64,000 bases of DNA from Caproiciproducens faecalis. Lineage in GTDB: Bacteria; Bacillota; Clostridia; Oscillospirales; Acutalibacteraceae. The translations under genes and the position numbers were made by a program. The notes under the pieces are model-generated. The model saw only the letters and a list, made by a program, of their open reading frames with translations. It was not told where the DNA came from and did no database searches. The number at the start of each line of letters is the position of its first letter. Positions within the stretch are counted from its first letter, which is position 1. Below, one piece after another: positions 35,421-43,368 of this stretch. The DNA is taken from the NCBI RefSeq assembly GCF_019448085.1, contig NZ_JAGFNZ010000001.1, positions 248,001-312,000 on the forward strand, in the 5' to 3' direction.

Positions 35421-36392
35421 ATGAAAAGCGAAGTGTACAATCAGTCTGTTTGCATTATGGATTCCGTTGCGTATCTGTACTACATTGAAAAAAGGACTCT
35501 TGCAGAAATTTCGCAGGATTTGGGCATTTCCAAGCCTACCGTCTCGCGCCTTCTGAAGAGAGCGGTAGACGAGGGCGTCATTGAATTCAAAATTTCCAAG
35601 CCGTTTGCGGACTGCATTGATCTGGAGAAAAAAATCATGAGCCGCTACGGTCTGAAATCGGTGATCGTCGTCCCGGTATTGGAACCGGAAAAGCTTCTGA
35701 ATCCAGAGGAGACCAAGAAAAGGGTCGCTCTGGAAGGGGCCCGCTATGTACAGCGGATCGTTACGGACGACGATATTCTCGGCATGAGCTGGGGCGGTAC
35801 GATGTATCATCTGATCCAGTATCTGAACCCCTGTCGCAAGGTGAACGCCAAAGTCATCACAATGCACGGCAGCATTGCCGACTGCGACGAAAAGCTGGCG
35901 GTCAACAACCTTGTACGGCGTGCCGCCATGGCCTTCGGCGGAAAAAATGTATCGATATGCGCGAACGGCCTTGCCGACAGCAGGGAACATTGCCATCAGA
36001 TTCAGGATGACGCGAAATTCCAGAAAATATTTTCCTTACTGAAATACATTAATATCTCCGTAAGCGGGGTCGGGGTGTTTTATCCCAGCGTGGATTCCCT
36101 GCTGGCTTCCTCCGGATATCTGAAGCCCCATGAAATGAAGGAACTGATTGAGCAGAAGGTTTGCTGCGACTTTGCTCTCCGTTTCATCAACAGGGACGGT
36201 CAGGAGTGTGAAAGCAGCCTAAAGGACAGGACCCTTTCCATCTGCCTTGATACATACAGGCAGATTCCCTGTAAAATCGTGGTGGCCTCCGGCAGCAAAA
36301 AGGCGTATGCCATCCGTGCCCTGCTGAAGGGAAATCTGGTCGACGTTCTTGTCATTGATTACTATCTTGCAAGCGCCCTGAACGCGCTTTGA
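35421..36392 (+). CDS. SorC/DeoR-like sugar-binding transcriptional regulator
   Basis: 323 residues from ATG 35421 with GGGAGGAAAG upstream. The N-terminal helix-turn-helix is RTLAEISQDLGISKPTVSRL, followed by EGVIEFKI, both hallmarks of the SorC family. Residues after about 55 form the sugar-phosphate-binding domain (SWGGTMYHL, MHGSIADCDEKL, VSGVGVFYPS). SorC proteins respond to phosphorylated sugars or polyols and bind palindromes. It is encoded 261 bases upstream of the RuBisCO-like copy B repeat and is the best candidate for binding the palindromes before both copies. Confidence 0.88.
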   Translation: MKSEVYNQSVCIMDSVAYLYYIEKRTLAEISQDLGISKPTVSRLLKRAVDEGVIEFKISKPFADCIDLEKKIMSRYGLKSVIVVPVLEPEKLLNPEETKKRVALEGARYVQRIVTDDDILGMSWGGTMYHLIQYLNPCRKVNAKVITMHGSIADCDEKLAVNNLVRRAAMAFGGKNVSICANGLADSREHCHQIQDDAKFQKIFSLLKYINISVSGVGVFYPSVDSLLASSGYLKPHEMKELIEQKVCCDFALRFINRDGQECESSLKDRTLSICLDTYRQIPCKIVVASGSKKAYAIRALLKGNLVDVLVIDYYLASALNAL

Positions 36393-36528
36393 AAGAGGTC
36401 GGAAACGGGTGCGGGTACCTCCCTTCTCACTTTGTATCCGTGTCTGTTTATATAGATGATGTTTTAAAATATTGGTTTGAAGCACCTTCCCGTGAAAGTA
36501 AGACCTCCTTTGAAACATCCTTGCAATA

Positions 36529-36567
36529 TTGCGGGTTTTCTGATTTCGTTTCAGAAAACCCGCAATT
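36529..36567 (+). terminator. Terminator after the SorC-type regulator
   Basis: TTGCGGGTTTTCTGA pairs with TCAGAAAACCCGCAA around a 7-base loop and is followed by TTTGTTAT. It separates the regulator transcript from the second RuBisCO-like gene. Confidence 0.85.
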
Positions 36568-36668
36568 TGTTATCGTCTGTTTTCTGGGCTGGCGGGGGTC
36601 ATTTTGGGAGGCTTATACACCATGTAGCAAAGGTGGCGAACAGGATGGGACAAGCCTAAATTTTAGAT

Positions 36669-36719
36669 AATATTGAAATAAATTTCAATATTTTCTTATG
36701 ATTTTTAGGCAGTTATAAT
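36669..36719 (+). promoter_or_regulatory. Promoter and palindrome of RuBisCO-like gene B
   Basis: AATATTGAAAT-AA-ATTTCAATATT (36669-36692) is a perfect palindrome with 11-base arms; copy A has one mismatch in the outer arm. TATAAT follows at 36714-36719. The central bases are AA, not the CG of a CcpA cre box, although TGAAA/TTTCA arms are shared. Confidence 0.6.
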
Positions 36720-36770
36720 AATGCCATAGGAAATACATAGCCGTAGAAAACAAAGAAGGAGTGAACAATT

Positions 36771-38090
36771 ATGTATATTGATCCTATTATTATTCAATAC
36801 CCGGAAGCACTGGAAAAGGACCGTTTTGTCATCGCAACCTATTATTGCGCAACAAAGCGGAACACCAATATGATGAAGTTTGCTGCCGCTTTGGCATGTG
36901 AGCAAACCTGCGGAACCTGGATTCAGGTACCACAGGAAACCGCCGAGGTGCGTGAGAAATGCATAGGTAGGGTAGTTGGTGTATATGAGACGCCCGCTTA
37001 CCAGATTGAAATTCCGAACGATGTCGAAGAAAGACATTTTATTATCCGTATCGCCTATCCGACAGGCAATTTCGGCAATGCACAGTTCGCCATGCTGTTG
37101 AGTGCCGTTATCGGCAACATTTCAAGCTCAGGGAAAGTAAAGCTGTTAGACCTTGAGTTCCCGGATTCTTTCCTGAATGAGTTCCAGGGCCCGAAATTCG
37201 GCGTACCGGGCATCAGGAAACTTCTCGGTGTTTATGATCGTCCGCTGCTGAACAACATGATTAAACCCTGCACGGGTCTCTCACCGGAAGCAACGGCGGC
37301 ACTGGCGTTTGAATCTGCCGTAGGCGGCGTGGATGTAATCAAGGATGACGAGCTGATCTCCAATCCTGTTCACTGCCCGTTGGTAGAAAGAGTAAAAGCG
37401 GTCATGGCCGCTCTGAAACGCGCGGACGAGGAGAAGGGCGAAAAGACGCTCTATGCCTTTAACATTACGGACAAAACAGAGAATCTGAGAGACAATGCAT
37501 ACAGAGCCATTGAAGCCGGAGCAAACGCACTGCTGCTTAACTATAACTCGGTCGGACTGGATGCAAGCAGAATGATCGCCGAGGACAAGAATATTAATGT
37601 TCCGATTTTGGGACATTCCGATTATACAGGTGCGGTTTACGAGTCACCGTGGTCCGGTATGAGCGCGACACTGATTGGCGCGACACTGCCAAGAATGGCC
37701 GGTATGGATATGATTATCGCGTTGACACCATACGGCAAATTCCCAATGATGATGGACACGTTTGTGGACAGCGGATACAAGATGCTGTCACCTCTGGGCA
37801 ACCTCAAGGCGGTATTCCCAATGCCGGGCGGCGGCACAACACAGGGTCATGTGGAAGACGTTGTCAAGAAGTTCGGCAACGATGTTATGATCGCGAGCGG
37901 CGCCGGCATCCACGGCCATCCGATGGGGCCGAGGGCCGGAGCAAAAGCATTCCGTCAGGCAATCGACGCCGCTGTGTCCGGGCAGAACATGCTGGAAGCG
38001 GCAAAGCAGCACAAGGAGCTGCAGGCGGCGTTTGACGCTTGGGGTTACTATCAGGAAAACAAAACAGGAATCTTTGATCTCAAGGGCTGA
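36771..38090 (+). CDS. RuBisCO-like protein, copy B
   Basis: 439 residues, identical to copy A except Asn430 in place of Ser430. Of the nine nucleotide differences eight are silent, so both copies are under constraint or were recently made uniform by gene conversion. The active-site picture is the same: Lys165, Cys167, Lys191, Asp193, Glu194, His282, Lys323. AAGGAG precedes the ATG. This copy heads the run of GlpA-like, GlpB-like and DUF1667 genes, so it may be co-expressed with a polyol-phosphate dehydrogenase, whereas copy A precedes kinase 1. Confidence 0.93.
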   Translation: MYIDPIIIQYPEALEKDRFVIATYYCATKRNTNMMKFAAALACEQTCGTWIQVPQETAEVREKCIGRVVGVYETPAYQIEIPNDVEERHFIIRIAYPTGNFGNAQFAMLLSAVIGNISSSGKVKLLDLEFPDSFLNEFQGPKFGVPGIRKLLGVYDRPLLNNMIKPCTGLSPEATAALAFESAVGGVDVIKDDELISNPVHCPLVERVKAVMAALKRADEEKGEKTLYAFNITDKTENLRDNAYRAIEAGANALLLNYNSVGLDASRMIAEDKNINVPILGHSDYTGAVYESPWSGMSATLIGATLPRMAGMDMIIALTPYGKFPMMMDTFVDSGYKMLSPLGNLKAVFPMPGGGTTQGHVEDVVKKFGNDVMIASGAGIHGHPMGPRAGAKAFRQAIDAAVSGQNMLEAAKQHKELQAAFDAWGYYQENKTGIFDLKG

Positions 38091-38127
38091 TTATTTTTCC
38101 GCCAGCCTTAAAATAGTGATGTTACAG

Positions 38128-38163
38128 GACAGTTGAATGTGCCGGTGTGCGCATTCAGCTGTC
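38128..38163 (+). other. Conserved 3' hairpin of RuBisCO-like gene B
   Basis: The same 15-bp stem and loop as at 32288-32323, 38 bases after the stop. No T run follows, so read-through into the GlpA-like gene 149 bases on is possible. Confidence 0.65.
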
Positions 38164-38311
38164 AGATTTAAGAACATGTTTTCCCAAACGGAGGATATTG
38201 CCTTTTATCTTGGGGCAATAGGGGCCCCGTTTACCCAAATTGCGGTGTTGACTTTGATTCATAAGTTTTCTGGCCTGCTTATGAGACGAAAAGGACGGAG
38301 GAGTAATCATA

Positions 38312-39754
38312 ATGTATGATGTTGTAATCATCGGCGCCGGGGTCACCGGGTGCTGTATTGCAAGGGAATTATCACGGTATCAGCTCAATGCGTGTGTGGT
38401 GGAAAAGGGTGATGATGTTGCGTCCGGCACTTCAAAGGCGAACAGCGGAGTCATCCATTCGGGGTTTGATGCAAAGCCGGGCTCACTGATGGCGAAATTA
38501 AATGTGGAAGGCAACGCTCTTCTCTGGAAATTGGCGGAAGAACTGGATTTTCCGGTGAAGAAGAACGGTGCTCTGGTGGTTGCCACCGACGAGGAGGAAA
38601 TAAAGCATCTGGAGCTTCTGCTCGATCAGGCCCGTCAAAACGGAGTTCCGGGCGTACGGATCCTTACCCGTGAGGAAGTCATGAAAATGGAGCCCAACCT
38701 TACGGATAAAACGGTGGCTGCTCTTTACGCGCCTACGGGTGGAGTGATCGACCCGTTCAACCTTGCCATTGCCATGGGGGAAAATGCCAATGTGAACGGG
38801 ATGGAATTCCGGTTTGAGACGGAGGTTCTGCAGATCCATAAAAAGGGCGAAAAATACGCGCTGGAAACCAATCACGGAACCATTGAGACGAAGTGCGTCG
38901 TCAATGCGGCCGGTGTTTATGCGGATAAATTCCACAACATGGTGAGCGAAGAAAAAATACATATTACCGCGCGCAAAGGAGAATATCTGCTGTTTGACAA
39001 AACGGTGGGGGACCTTTTCACCGCTTCCGTTTTCCCAGTTCCGGGAAAAATGGGGAAGGGTATCCTGATTGCGCCCACCGTCCATGGGAATTTGTACGTC
39101 GGCCCCACCGCCAACGACGTGGAGGATAAGGAATCAATCAATACCACACAGGATATCCTGCAGCTTCTGACAGAAAAGGCAAAGGCCAATCATTTGTCCA
39201 AGAAGGTGATTCCCATGAATAAGGTGATTACCTCTTTCGCGGGCCTGCGTGCGCATCAGGACAAACATGATTTCATTGTGCAGGAGGTTCCGGATGCCGA
39301 GTGCTTCTTCGACGCCGCGGGAATCGAATCCCCCGGACTGACCAGTTCGCCCGCGATTGGGGCAATGATGGCAAAAATGGTATCCGAAAAGCTTAACTTA
39401 AAGAAAAAAGAGAAATTTGTTTCAACCAGAAAAGGCGTCTTAAAGCCGGAAAAGCTTACGGATGAGGAAAGAAATCAACTGATTAAGAAAAATCCGGCAT
39501 ACGGTAATATCATTTGCCGTTGTGAAATGGTTACTGAAGGAGAAATTGTGGACGCAATTCACCGGCCTTTAGGTGCAAAATCCATGGACAGTATCAAAAG
39601 AAGAACCCGCGCGGGCATGGGCCGGTGTCAGGCCGGCTTCTGCACACCCAGAACGATGGAGGTTCTTTCGAGGGAACTGGGAATCGGCATGACCGAAATT
39701 ACCAAAAAGGGCGGCGGCTCCCAGCTTGTTGTCGGTAAAACCAAAGAACTGTAA
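38312..39754 (+). CDS. GlpA-like FAD-dependent glycerol/polyol-3-phosphate dehydrogenase with BFD [2Fe-2S] domain
   Basis: 480 residues. The N-terminus VVIIGAGVTGCCIAREL is the FAD dinucleotide fold, followed by SKANSGVIHSGFDAKPGS, the DAO-family loop of glycerol-3-phosphate dehydrogenases. The C-terminal 70 residues form a BFD-like iron-sulfur domain with CRCE...GRCQAGFC cysteines. A GGAGGAG ribosome site precedes the ATG. In Firmicutes such proteins act with the next two gene products as an anaerobic glycerol-3-phosphate dehydrogenase. Here the substrate may instead be the phosphorylated product of one of the two FGGY kinases. Confidence 0.9.
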   Translation: MYDVVIIGAGVTGCCIARELSRYQLNACVVEKGDDVASGTSKANSGVIHSGFDAKPGSLMAKLNVEGNALLWKLAEELDFPVKKNGALVVATDEEEIKHLELLLDQARQNGVPGVRILTREEVMKMEPNLTDKTVAALYAPTGGVIDPFNLAIAMGENANVNGMEFRFETEVLQIHKKGEKYALETNHGTIETKCVVNAAGVYADKFHNMVSEEKIHITARKGEYLLFDKTVGDLFTASVFPVPGKMGKGILIAPTVHGNLYVGPTANDVEDKESINTTQDILQLLTEKAKANHLSKKVIPMNKVITSFAGLRAHQDKHDFIVQEVPDAECFFDAAGIESPGLTSSPAIGAMMAKMVSEKLNLKKKEKFVSTRKGVLKPEKLTDEERNQLIKKNPAYGNIICRCEMVTEGEIVDAIHRPLGAKSMDSIKRRTRAGMGRCQAGFCTPRTMEVLSRELGIGMTEITKKGGGSQLVVGKTKEL

Positions 39755-39782
39755 AAAGGTTCACGGAAGAAAGGCATGATGA

Positions 39783-41057
39783 ATGATGAAGTCATATGAA
39801 ATTGTTATCATCGGCGGGGGACCCGCCGGGCTTGCGGCAGCTTTGGAGGCAAAGGAGTCGGGCGTCGATAGTATTCTGATTCTGGAAAGGGACAGGGAAC
39901 TCGGCGGGATTCTGAACCAGTGCATCCACAACGGGTTCGGACTGCATACTTTTAAAGAAGAACTGACCGGACCGGAATACGCTTATCGGTTTATTGAGAA
40001 GGTTCTTGAGGAGAAGATAGAGTATAAGCTCAATACCATGGTTATGGATATTACGCAATCTAAAATCGTTACCTATATGAACAAGACGGAAGGTTTGGTA
40101 CATATTCAGGCAGAGTCGATCATATTGGCGATGGGCTGCCGGGAAAGACCCAGGGGAGCACTGAATATCCCCGGATTCCGGCCGGCCGGCATTTTCTCTG
40201 CGGGAACCGCCCAGCGGCTTGTCAATATGGAAGGCTATATGCCCGGCCGGGAGGTTGTCATTCTGGGTTCGGGAGACATCGGACTGATTATGGCGCGGAG
40301 ATTGACGCTGGAGGGTGCCCATGTCAAGGTGGTTGCTGAGATCATGCCGTATTCGGGCGGATTGAAGCGGAATATTGTACAGTGCCTCGACGATTTCGGC
40401 ATTCCTCTCCGGTTAAGCCATACCATTGTGGATATCCGGGGGGTTGACCGTGTGGAAGGTGTCACCATCGCACAGGTGGATGAACACATGAAACCTATTC
40501 CGGGGACCGAGGAGGACTACGACTGCGATACCATTCTGCTTTCCGTGGGCCTGATTCCGGAAAACGAGCTGTCAAATAAGATAAACGTTCAGATGAACGC
40601 TGTTACCAGCGGGCCAGTTGTCAATGAAAGTCTGGAAACCAATATCGAGGGTGTATTTGCCTGCGGAAATGTCCTTCATGTGCATGACCTGGTGGATTAT
40701 GTTTCTGAAGAAGCCGCTTTGGCGGGAAAGAACGCCGCGAAATATGTACTTGGAAAATTCGACGGTCAGGAAGCTCCCGCGCACACAGTTACGCTGGAGG
40801 CGGTGGACGGGGTTCGCTACACCGTGCCGAAAACCGTGAATATCGGTCGCATGGCGGATACGGTCAAGGTGCGTTTCCGTGTAGGAAACGTCTTTAAGGA
40901 CAGTTATGTCAGCGTTTATTATGATGATGAACGGGTACTGCACCGCAAAAAAATGATTATGGCTCCGGGGGAAATGGAGGATATTACTCTTGACAGGAAA
41001 AGACTGCAGGAATATCCCGACTTAAAGAAAATTACCGTTAAGATCGAAAGGGAGTAA
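39783..41057 (+). CDS. GlpB-like FAD/NAD(P)-dependent oxidoreductase
   Basis: 424 residues; two adjacent ATG codons (39783, 39786) could serve as start. IVIIGGGPAGLAAALEA is the FAD-binding fold, MGCRERPRGALNIPG the redox loop, and VVILGSGDIGLIMARRL the second (NAD) Rossmann loop. VNESLETNIEGVFACGN is the FAD C-terminal signature. Members of this family are the partner of GlpA-like and DUF1667 proteins, passing electrons on to NAD or the quinone pool. The gap to the previous gene is 28 bases and to the next 8. Confidence 0.9.
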   Translation: MMKSYEIVIIGGGPAGLAAALEAKESGVDSILILERDRELGGILNQCIHNGFGLHTFKEELTGPEYAYRFIEKVLEEKIEYKLNTMVMDITQSKIVTYMNKTEGLVHIQAESIILAMGCRERPRGALNIPGFRPAGIFSAGTAQRLVNMEGYMPGREVVILGSGDIGLIMARRLTLEGAHVKVVAEIMPYSGGLKRNIVQCLDDFGIPLRLSHTIVDIRGVDRVEGVTIAQVDEHMKPIPGTEEDYDCDTILLSVGLIPENELSNKINVQMNAVTSGPVVNESLETNIEGVFACGNVLHVHDLVDYVSEEAALAGKNAAKYVLGKFDGQEAPAHTVTLEAVDGVRYTVPKTVNIGRMADTVKVRFRVGNVFKDSYVSVYYDDERVLHRKKMIMAPGEMEDITLDRKRLQEYPDLKKITVKIERE

Positions 41058-41065
41058 GGAGCATC

Positions 41066-41440
41066 ATGGAGAAGAGAGAACTGATCTGTATCGGCTGCCC
41101 GCTCGGCTGCATGATTACCGTAAATATGCAGGATGGTAAGGTGGTGAAGGTAACCGGGAATACCTGCCCACGCGGAGAAAAATATGCTTTGAAGGAAGTT
41201 ACATGCCCAACAAGAATTGTAACGTCTTCGGTAGGGGTTTCCGGCGGGGACATTCGTGTGCTGTCAGTAAAAGCAAGGGAAGCGGTTCCCAAAGATAAAA
41301 TATTTGATTGTGCAAATGCTTTAAAATCCATCAAAGTGGCCGCTCCGGTCAGAATCGGAGATATCGTTTTGAAGGACGCGGCGGGGACAGGGATTCCTTT
41401 TGTGGCTACCAAAAATGTAAAATCCGGCGGTACCCTCTGA
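41066..41440 (+). CDS. DUF1667 cysteine-rich protein
   Basis: 124 residues. The N-terminal CIGCPLGC and the later TCPRGEKYALKEVTCPTR provide four or five cysteines suited to an iron-sulfur cluster, as in the first domain of molybdopterin oxidoreductases. The DUF1667 family almost always follows GlpA-like and GlpB-like flavoproteins and is thought to be the third subunit of that complex. It ends the three-gene run and is followed by a terminator. Confidence 0.9.
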   Translation: MEKRELICIGCPLGCMITVNMQDGKVVKVTGNTCPRGEKYALKEVTCPTRIVTSSVGVSGGDIRVLSVKAREAVPKDKIFDCANALKSIKVAAPVRIGDIVLKDAAGTGIPFVATKNVKSGGTL

Positions 41441-41467
41441 GATAACCCGGTTATCTCCTGCTTCTGT

Positions 41468-41502
41468 CACTGTGCGGCGGGGCCGCATACAGTGTGATTT
41501 TT
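41468..41502 (+). terminator. Terminator after the DUF1667 gene
   Basis: CACTGT-GCGGC pairs with GCCGC-AT-ACAGTG with a GGG loop and is followed by TGATTTTTCC. It closes the RuBisCO-like B/Glp-like transcript. Confidence 0.8.
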
Positions 41503-41599
41503 CCTCAGCCTTATTACACATTTATTATTAAACACAAATATCGTTGTACAAATATGGAATGATCCACTCGGGGAATGAGCCTAACAACAGGTTTTATAT

Positions 41600-41660
41600 G
41601 GGTTGGAATTAGTTACAGCGGAGCTTTTCGGTTTGGTCAGGACTTGTAAAGCTGTGTAAA
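41600..41660 (+). other. Kinase-leader element, copy 2
   Basis: Counterpart of 32620-32680. The core GGGTTGGAATTAGTTACAGC differs from copy 1 by two A/G transitions. In this copy the corresponding frame has an in-frame TAA 21 bases upstream and no ATG, so translation would need a TTG start. Confidence 0.5.
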
Positions 41661-41742
41661 TTTTAAGGCAAACCATCAAATTCTGCGGGCATTGTGGCTG
41701 CGGTAAAAGTATTGAAAAGGTTGATAAAGGGAGGAAAAAACA

Positions 41743-43302
41743 ATGGCGAAATATTTAATTGGTCTGGACAGCGGAACAACGGGACTCAGGAGCAAGATTT
41801 ATGATTTGAGCGGGAACGTAATCGCGCAGGGATACCGAGAGTATGATTGTGTTTATTATAAACCGGGATGGATCGATCAGGACATCAACATGATGGTCGA
41901 AGCGATGTACGACTCGCTGGCGGAGGTTGTGGCAAAAGGGAAAAAAGCCGGAGTGGACCCCAATGAAATTGCGTCAATCGGCTTATCTACCCAGCGTATT
42001 CTACATATGTATGTTGATAAGAACGGCAACGTCATGCGCAACGGCATGGGAATTTCCTGGCAGGATTCCCGCTGTGAGGCGGAGGCAAAATGGATGAGTG
42101 AATTCGGCGACGAATACACTCAGATTACGGGTCTTCCAGTAGGTACCGCATGGGGAAGCGGTAAAGTGAAATGGGTTTTGAATAACGAGCGGGAGACTTA
42201 TGAGAAAGCTTCCAAAATTCTGACCACGCAGGAATATTTTCTGTATAAGCTCGGCGCAAGAGACGGCTGGTTCCAGGACTGGTCGAACGCTTCTTATTTT
42301 GGGCTGCTCGATGTACAGACAATGGAGTTCAGCGACCCGCTTCTGAAACGGTTCGGCATCAGCAAAGATAAATTGCCCCGTCTGGTCGGTTCCGGCTGGC
42401 AGGTAGGAACAATCGACAAGTATGCGAGCGAGCGCACCGGGTTACCAATCGGTATGCCGGTTTGTACCGGCGGCGGTGACCAGCAGTGTGCCGGAATTGG
42501 CGCGGGCGTCATACATGAAGGTCTGTGTGAGGTGACCTTTGGGACCTCCGGGGTCAGTTTGGCCGCTCTCGATACACCTAAGCACGATCCCAACAAGAAG
42601 GTTTCCCTTTCGGCTGCTGCTTTCCCGGAAAAGGCGTGGGAGTCAGAAGGACTGCAGATGGCGGCCGCCAGCAGCTACCGTTGGTTCCGCGACACCGTCG
42701 GTCAGGTATGCAAGATGATTGAACCAATTACACAGACCAGCCCTTACCAGATTCTTGACAGACACGCGGAAAAGGCACCCGTTGGCAGCAACGGCGTCAT
42801 CTTCCAGCCGTATCTGGCCGGGTCCAACTGTCCGAACTACGACGGCACGGCCCGCGGCGCTTTCCTGGGACTTAGCTTTAAGAGCGATTTCGCATCTCTG
42901 GCGCGCTCGGTGCTGGAAGGCGTAACCCTGGAAGCCAGGAGTGTTTTGGAGGCGTTCTATTCCTTTATAGATATCGATGAAATCATCCTAAGCGGCGGCG
43001 CGACTAACTCCAAACTTTGGTGCCAGATTCAGGCGGATGTTTACAATCGTCCCGCAACAATGCTTAAGGAAGGCGAATGCACGGTTATGGGCGCGGCTAT
43101 TTTGGGCGGCGTGGGCGCCGGCGTGTTCAAGAGCGTACAGGAAGGCGTAGACACAATGGTTAAGAAGGTAAGTACCTATGAGCCAAATCCGAAGACAGTA
43201 CCGCAGTATAACGAACTGTACGACTTGTTCAAGACCGCCTACAGCTCGCTTGCGCAGGGAGATTTCTATCAGAAACTAAATAATTTTACTGAAAATCATT
43301 AA
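41743..43302 (+). CDS. FGGY family carbohydrate kinase 2 (xylulokinase/glycerol kinase-like)
   Basis: 519 residues with GGGAGG before the ATG. The phosphate loop is IGLDSGTTGLRSKIYD and the second-domain marker is TGGGDQQCAGIGAGV; ILSGGATNSKLWCQIQADVY is the FGGY C-terminal signature near residue 415. It is a distant paralogue of kinase 1, sharing the GDQQ motif, the NPK-rich tail and the leader element. Its operon partners are a glycerol-1-phosphate dehydrogenase homologue and two HAD phosphatases. A glycerol, tetritol or pentulose substrate is possible. Confidence 0.88.
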   Translation: MAKYLIGLDSGTTGLRSKIYDLSGNVIAQGYREYDCVYYKPGWIDQDINMMVEAMYDSLAEVVAKGKKAGVDPNEIASIGLSTQRILHMYVDKNGNVMRNGMGISWQDSRCEAEAKWMSEFGDEYTQITGLPVGTAWGSGKVKWVLNNERETYEKASKILTTQEYFLYKLGARDGWFQDWSNASYFGLLDVQTMEFSDPLLKRFGISKDKLPRLVGSGWQVGTIDKYASERTGLPIGMPVCTGGGDQQCAGIGAGVIHEGLCEVTFGTSGVSLAALDTPKHDPNKKVSLSAAAFPEKAWESEGLQMAAASSYRWFRDTVGQVCKMIEPITQTSPYQILDRHAEKAPVGSNGVIFQPYLAGSNCPNYDGTARGAFLGLSFKSDFASLARSVLEGVTLEARSVLEAFYSFIDIDEIILSGGATNSKLWCQIQADVYNRPATMLKEGECTVMGAAILGGVGAGVFKSVQEGVDTMVKKVSTYEPNPKTVPQYNELYDLFKTAYSSLAQGDFYQKLNNFTENH

Positions 43303-43312
43303 TAGCATTTCC

Positions 43313-43345
43313 GGCTGCGAAAGCCTGAAAACGACTTTCGCAGCC
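43313..43345 (+). other. Intercistronic hairpin
   Basis: GGCTGCGAAAG pairs with CTTTCGCAGCC around an 11-base loop, between kinase 2 and the next gene. It is followed by an A run, not T, so it more likely tunes stability or relative expression inside the operon than stops transcription. Confidence 0.6.
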
Positions 43346-43368
43346 CCGCAAAAAGGAAGGAGTTCATC

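Larger units (their letters stand above)
36393..36770 (+). other. Intergenic region before RuBisCO-like gene B
   Basis: 378 bp holding a terminator near 36547, the upstream end of repeat copy B and its promoter. A 93-codon open frame in this stretch has no ribosome site and runs through the terminator, so it is not called. Confidence 0.6.
36653..38170 (+). repeat. Long direct repeat, copy B (RuBisCO-like gene with its control regions)
   Basis: Second copy of the 1.5-kb repeat at 30811-32330, in direct orientation and 5.84 kb downstream. Within the coding region the longest fully identical stretch is about 525 bp. Small differences also occur in the upstream part (for example one base fewer in the T run after AGCCTAAA). 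Confidence 0.95.
41441..41742 (+). other. Intergenic region before FGGY kinase 2
   Basis: 302 bp with a terminator near 41481, an AT-rich stretch that may hold the kinase 2 promoter (including the palindrome TTGTACAA), and the second copy of the 61-base kinase-leader element. No gene seen. Confidence 0.55.

Noticed and set aside
36389-36670. A 93-codon plus-strand frame before the second RuBisCO-like gene
   Set aside because: It overlaps the end of the SorC-type gene, has no ribosome site and crosses a strong terminator.
36669-36692. CcpA cre box before the RuBisCO-like genes
   Set aside because: Arms resemble a cre site, but the central CG needed by LacI-family regulators is AA, and the palindrome is longer than a cre site.
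30930-38090. A true CO2-fixing RuBisCO
   Set aside because: The Lys177 equivalent is Cys, and there is no small subunit, phosphoribulokinase or ribose-1,5-bisphosphate isomerase in the window.
30930-38090. Methionine-salvage RLP (MtnW)
   Set aside because: No mtnA, mtnK, mtnB or mtnX homologue is nearby; the neighbours are polyol-phosphate enzymes instead.
30811-38170. Composite transposon bounded by the 1.5-kb repeats
   Set aside because: The repeats contain no transposase, no terminal inverted repeats and no target-site duplication that I can see.
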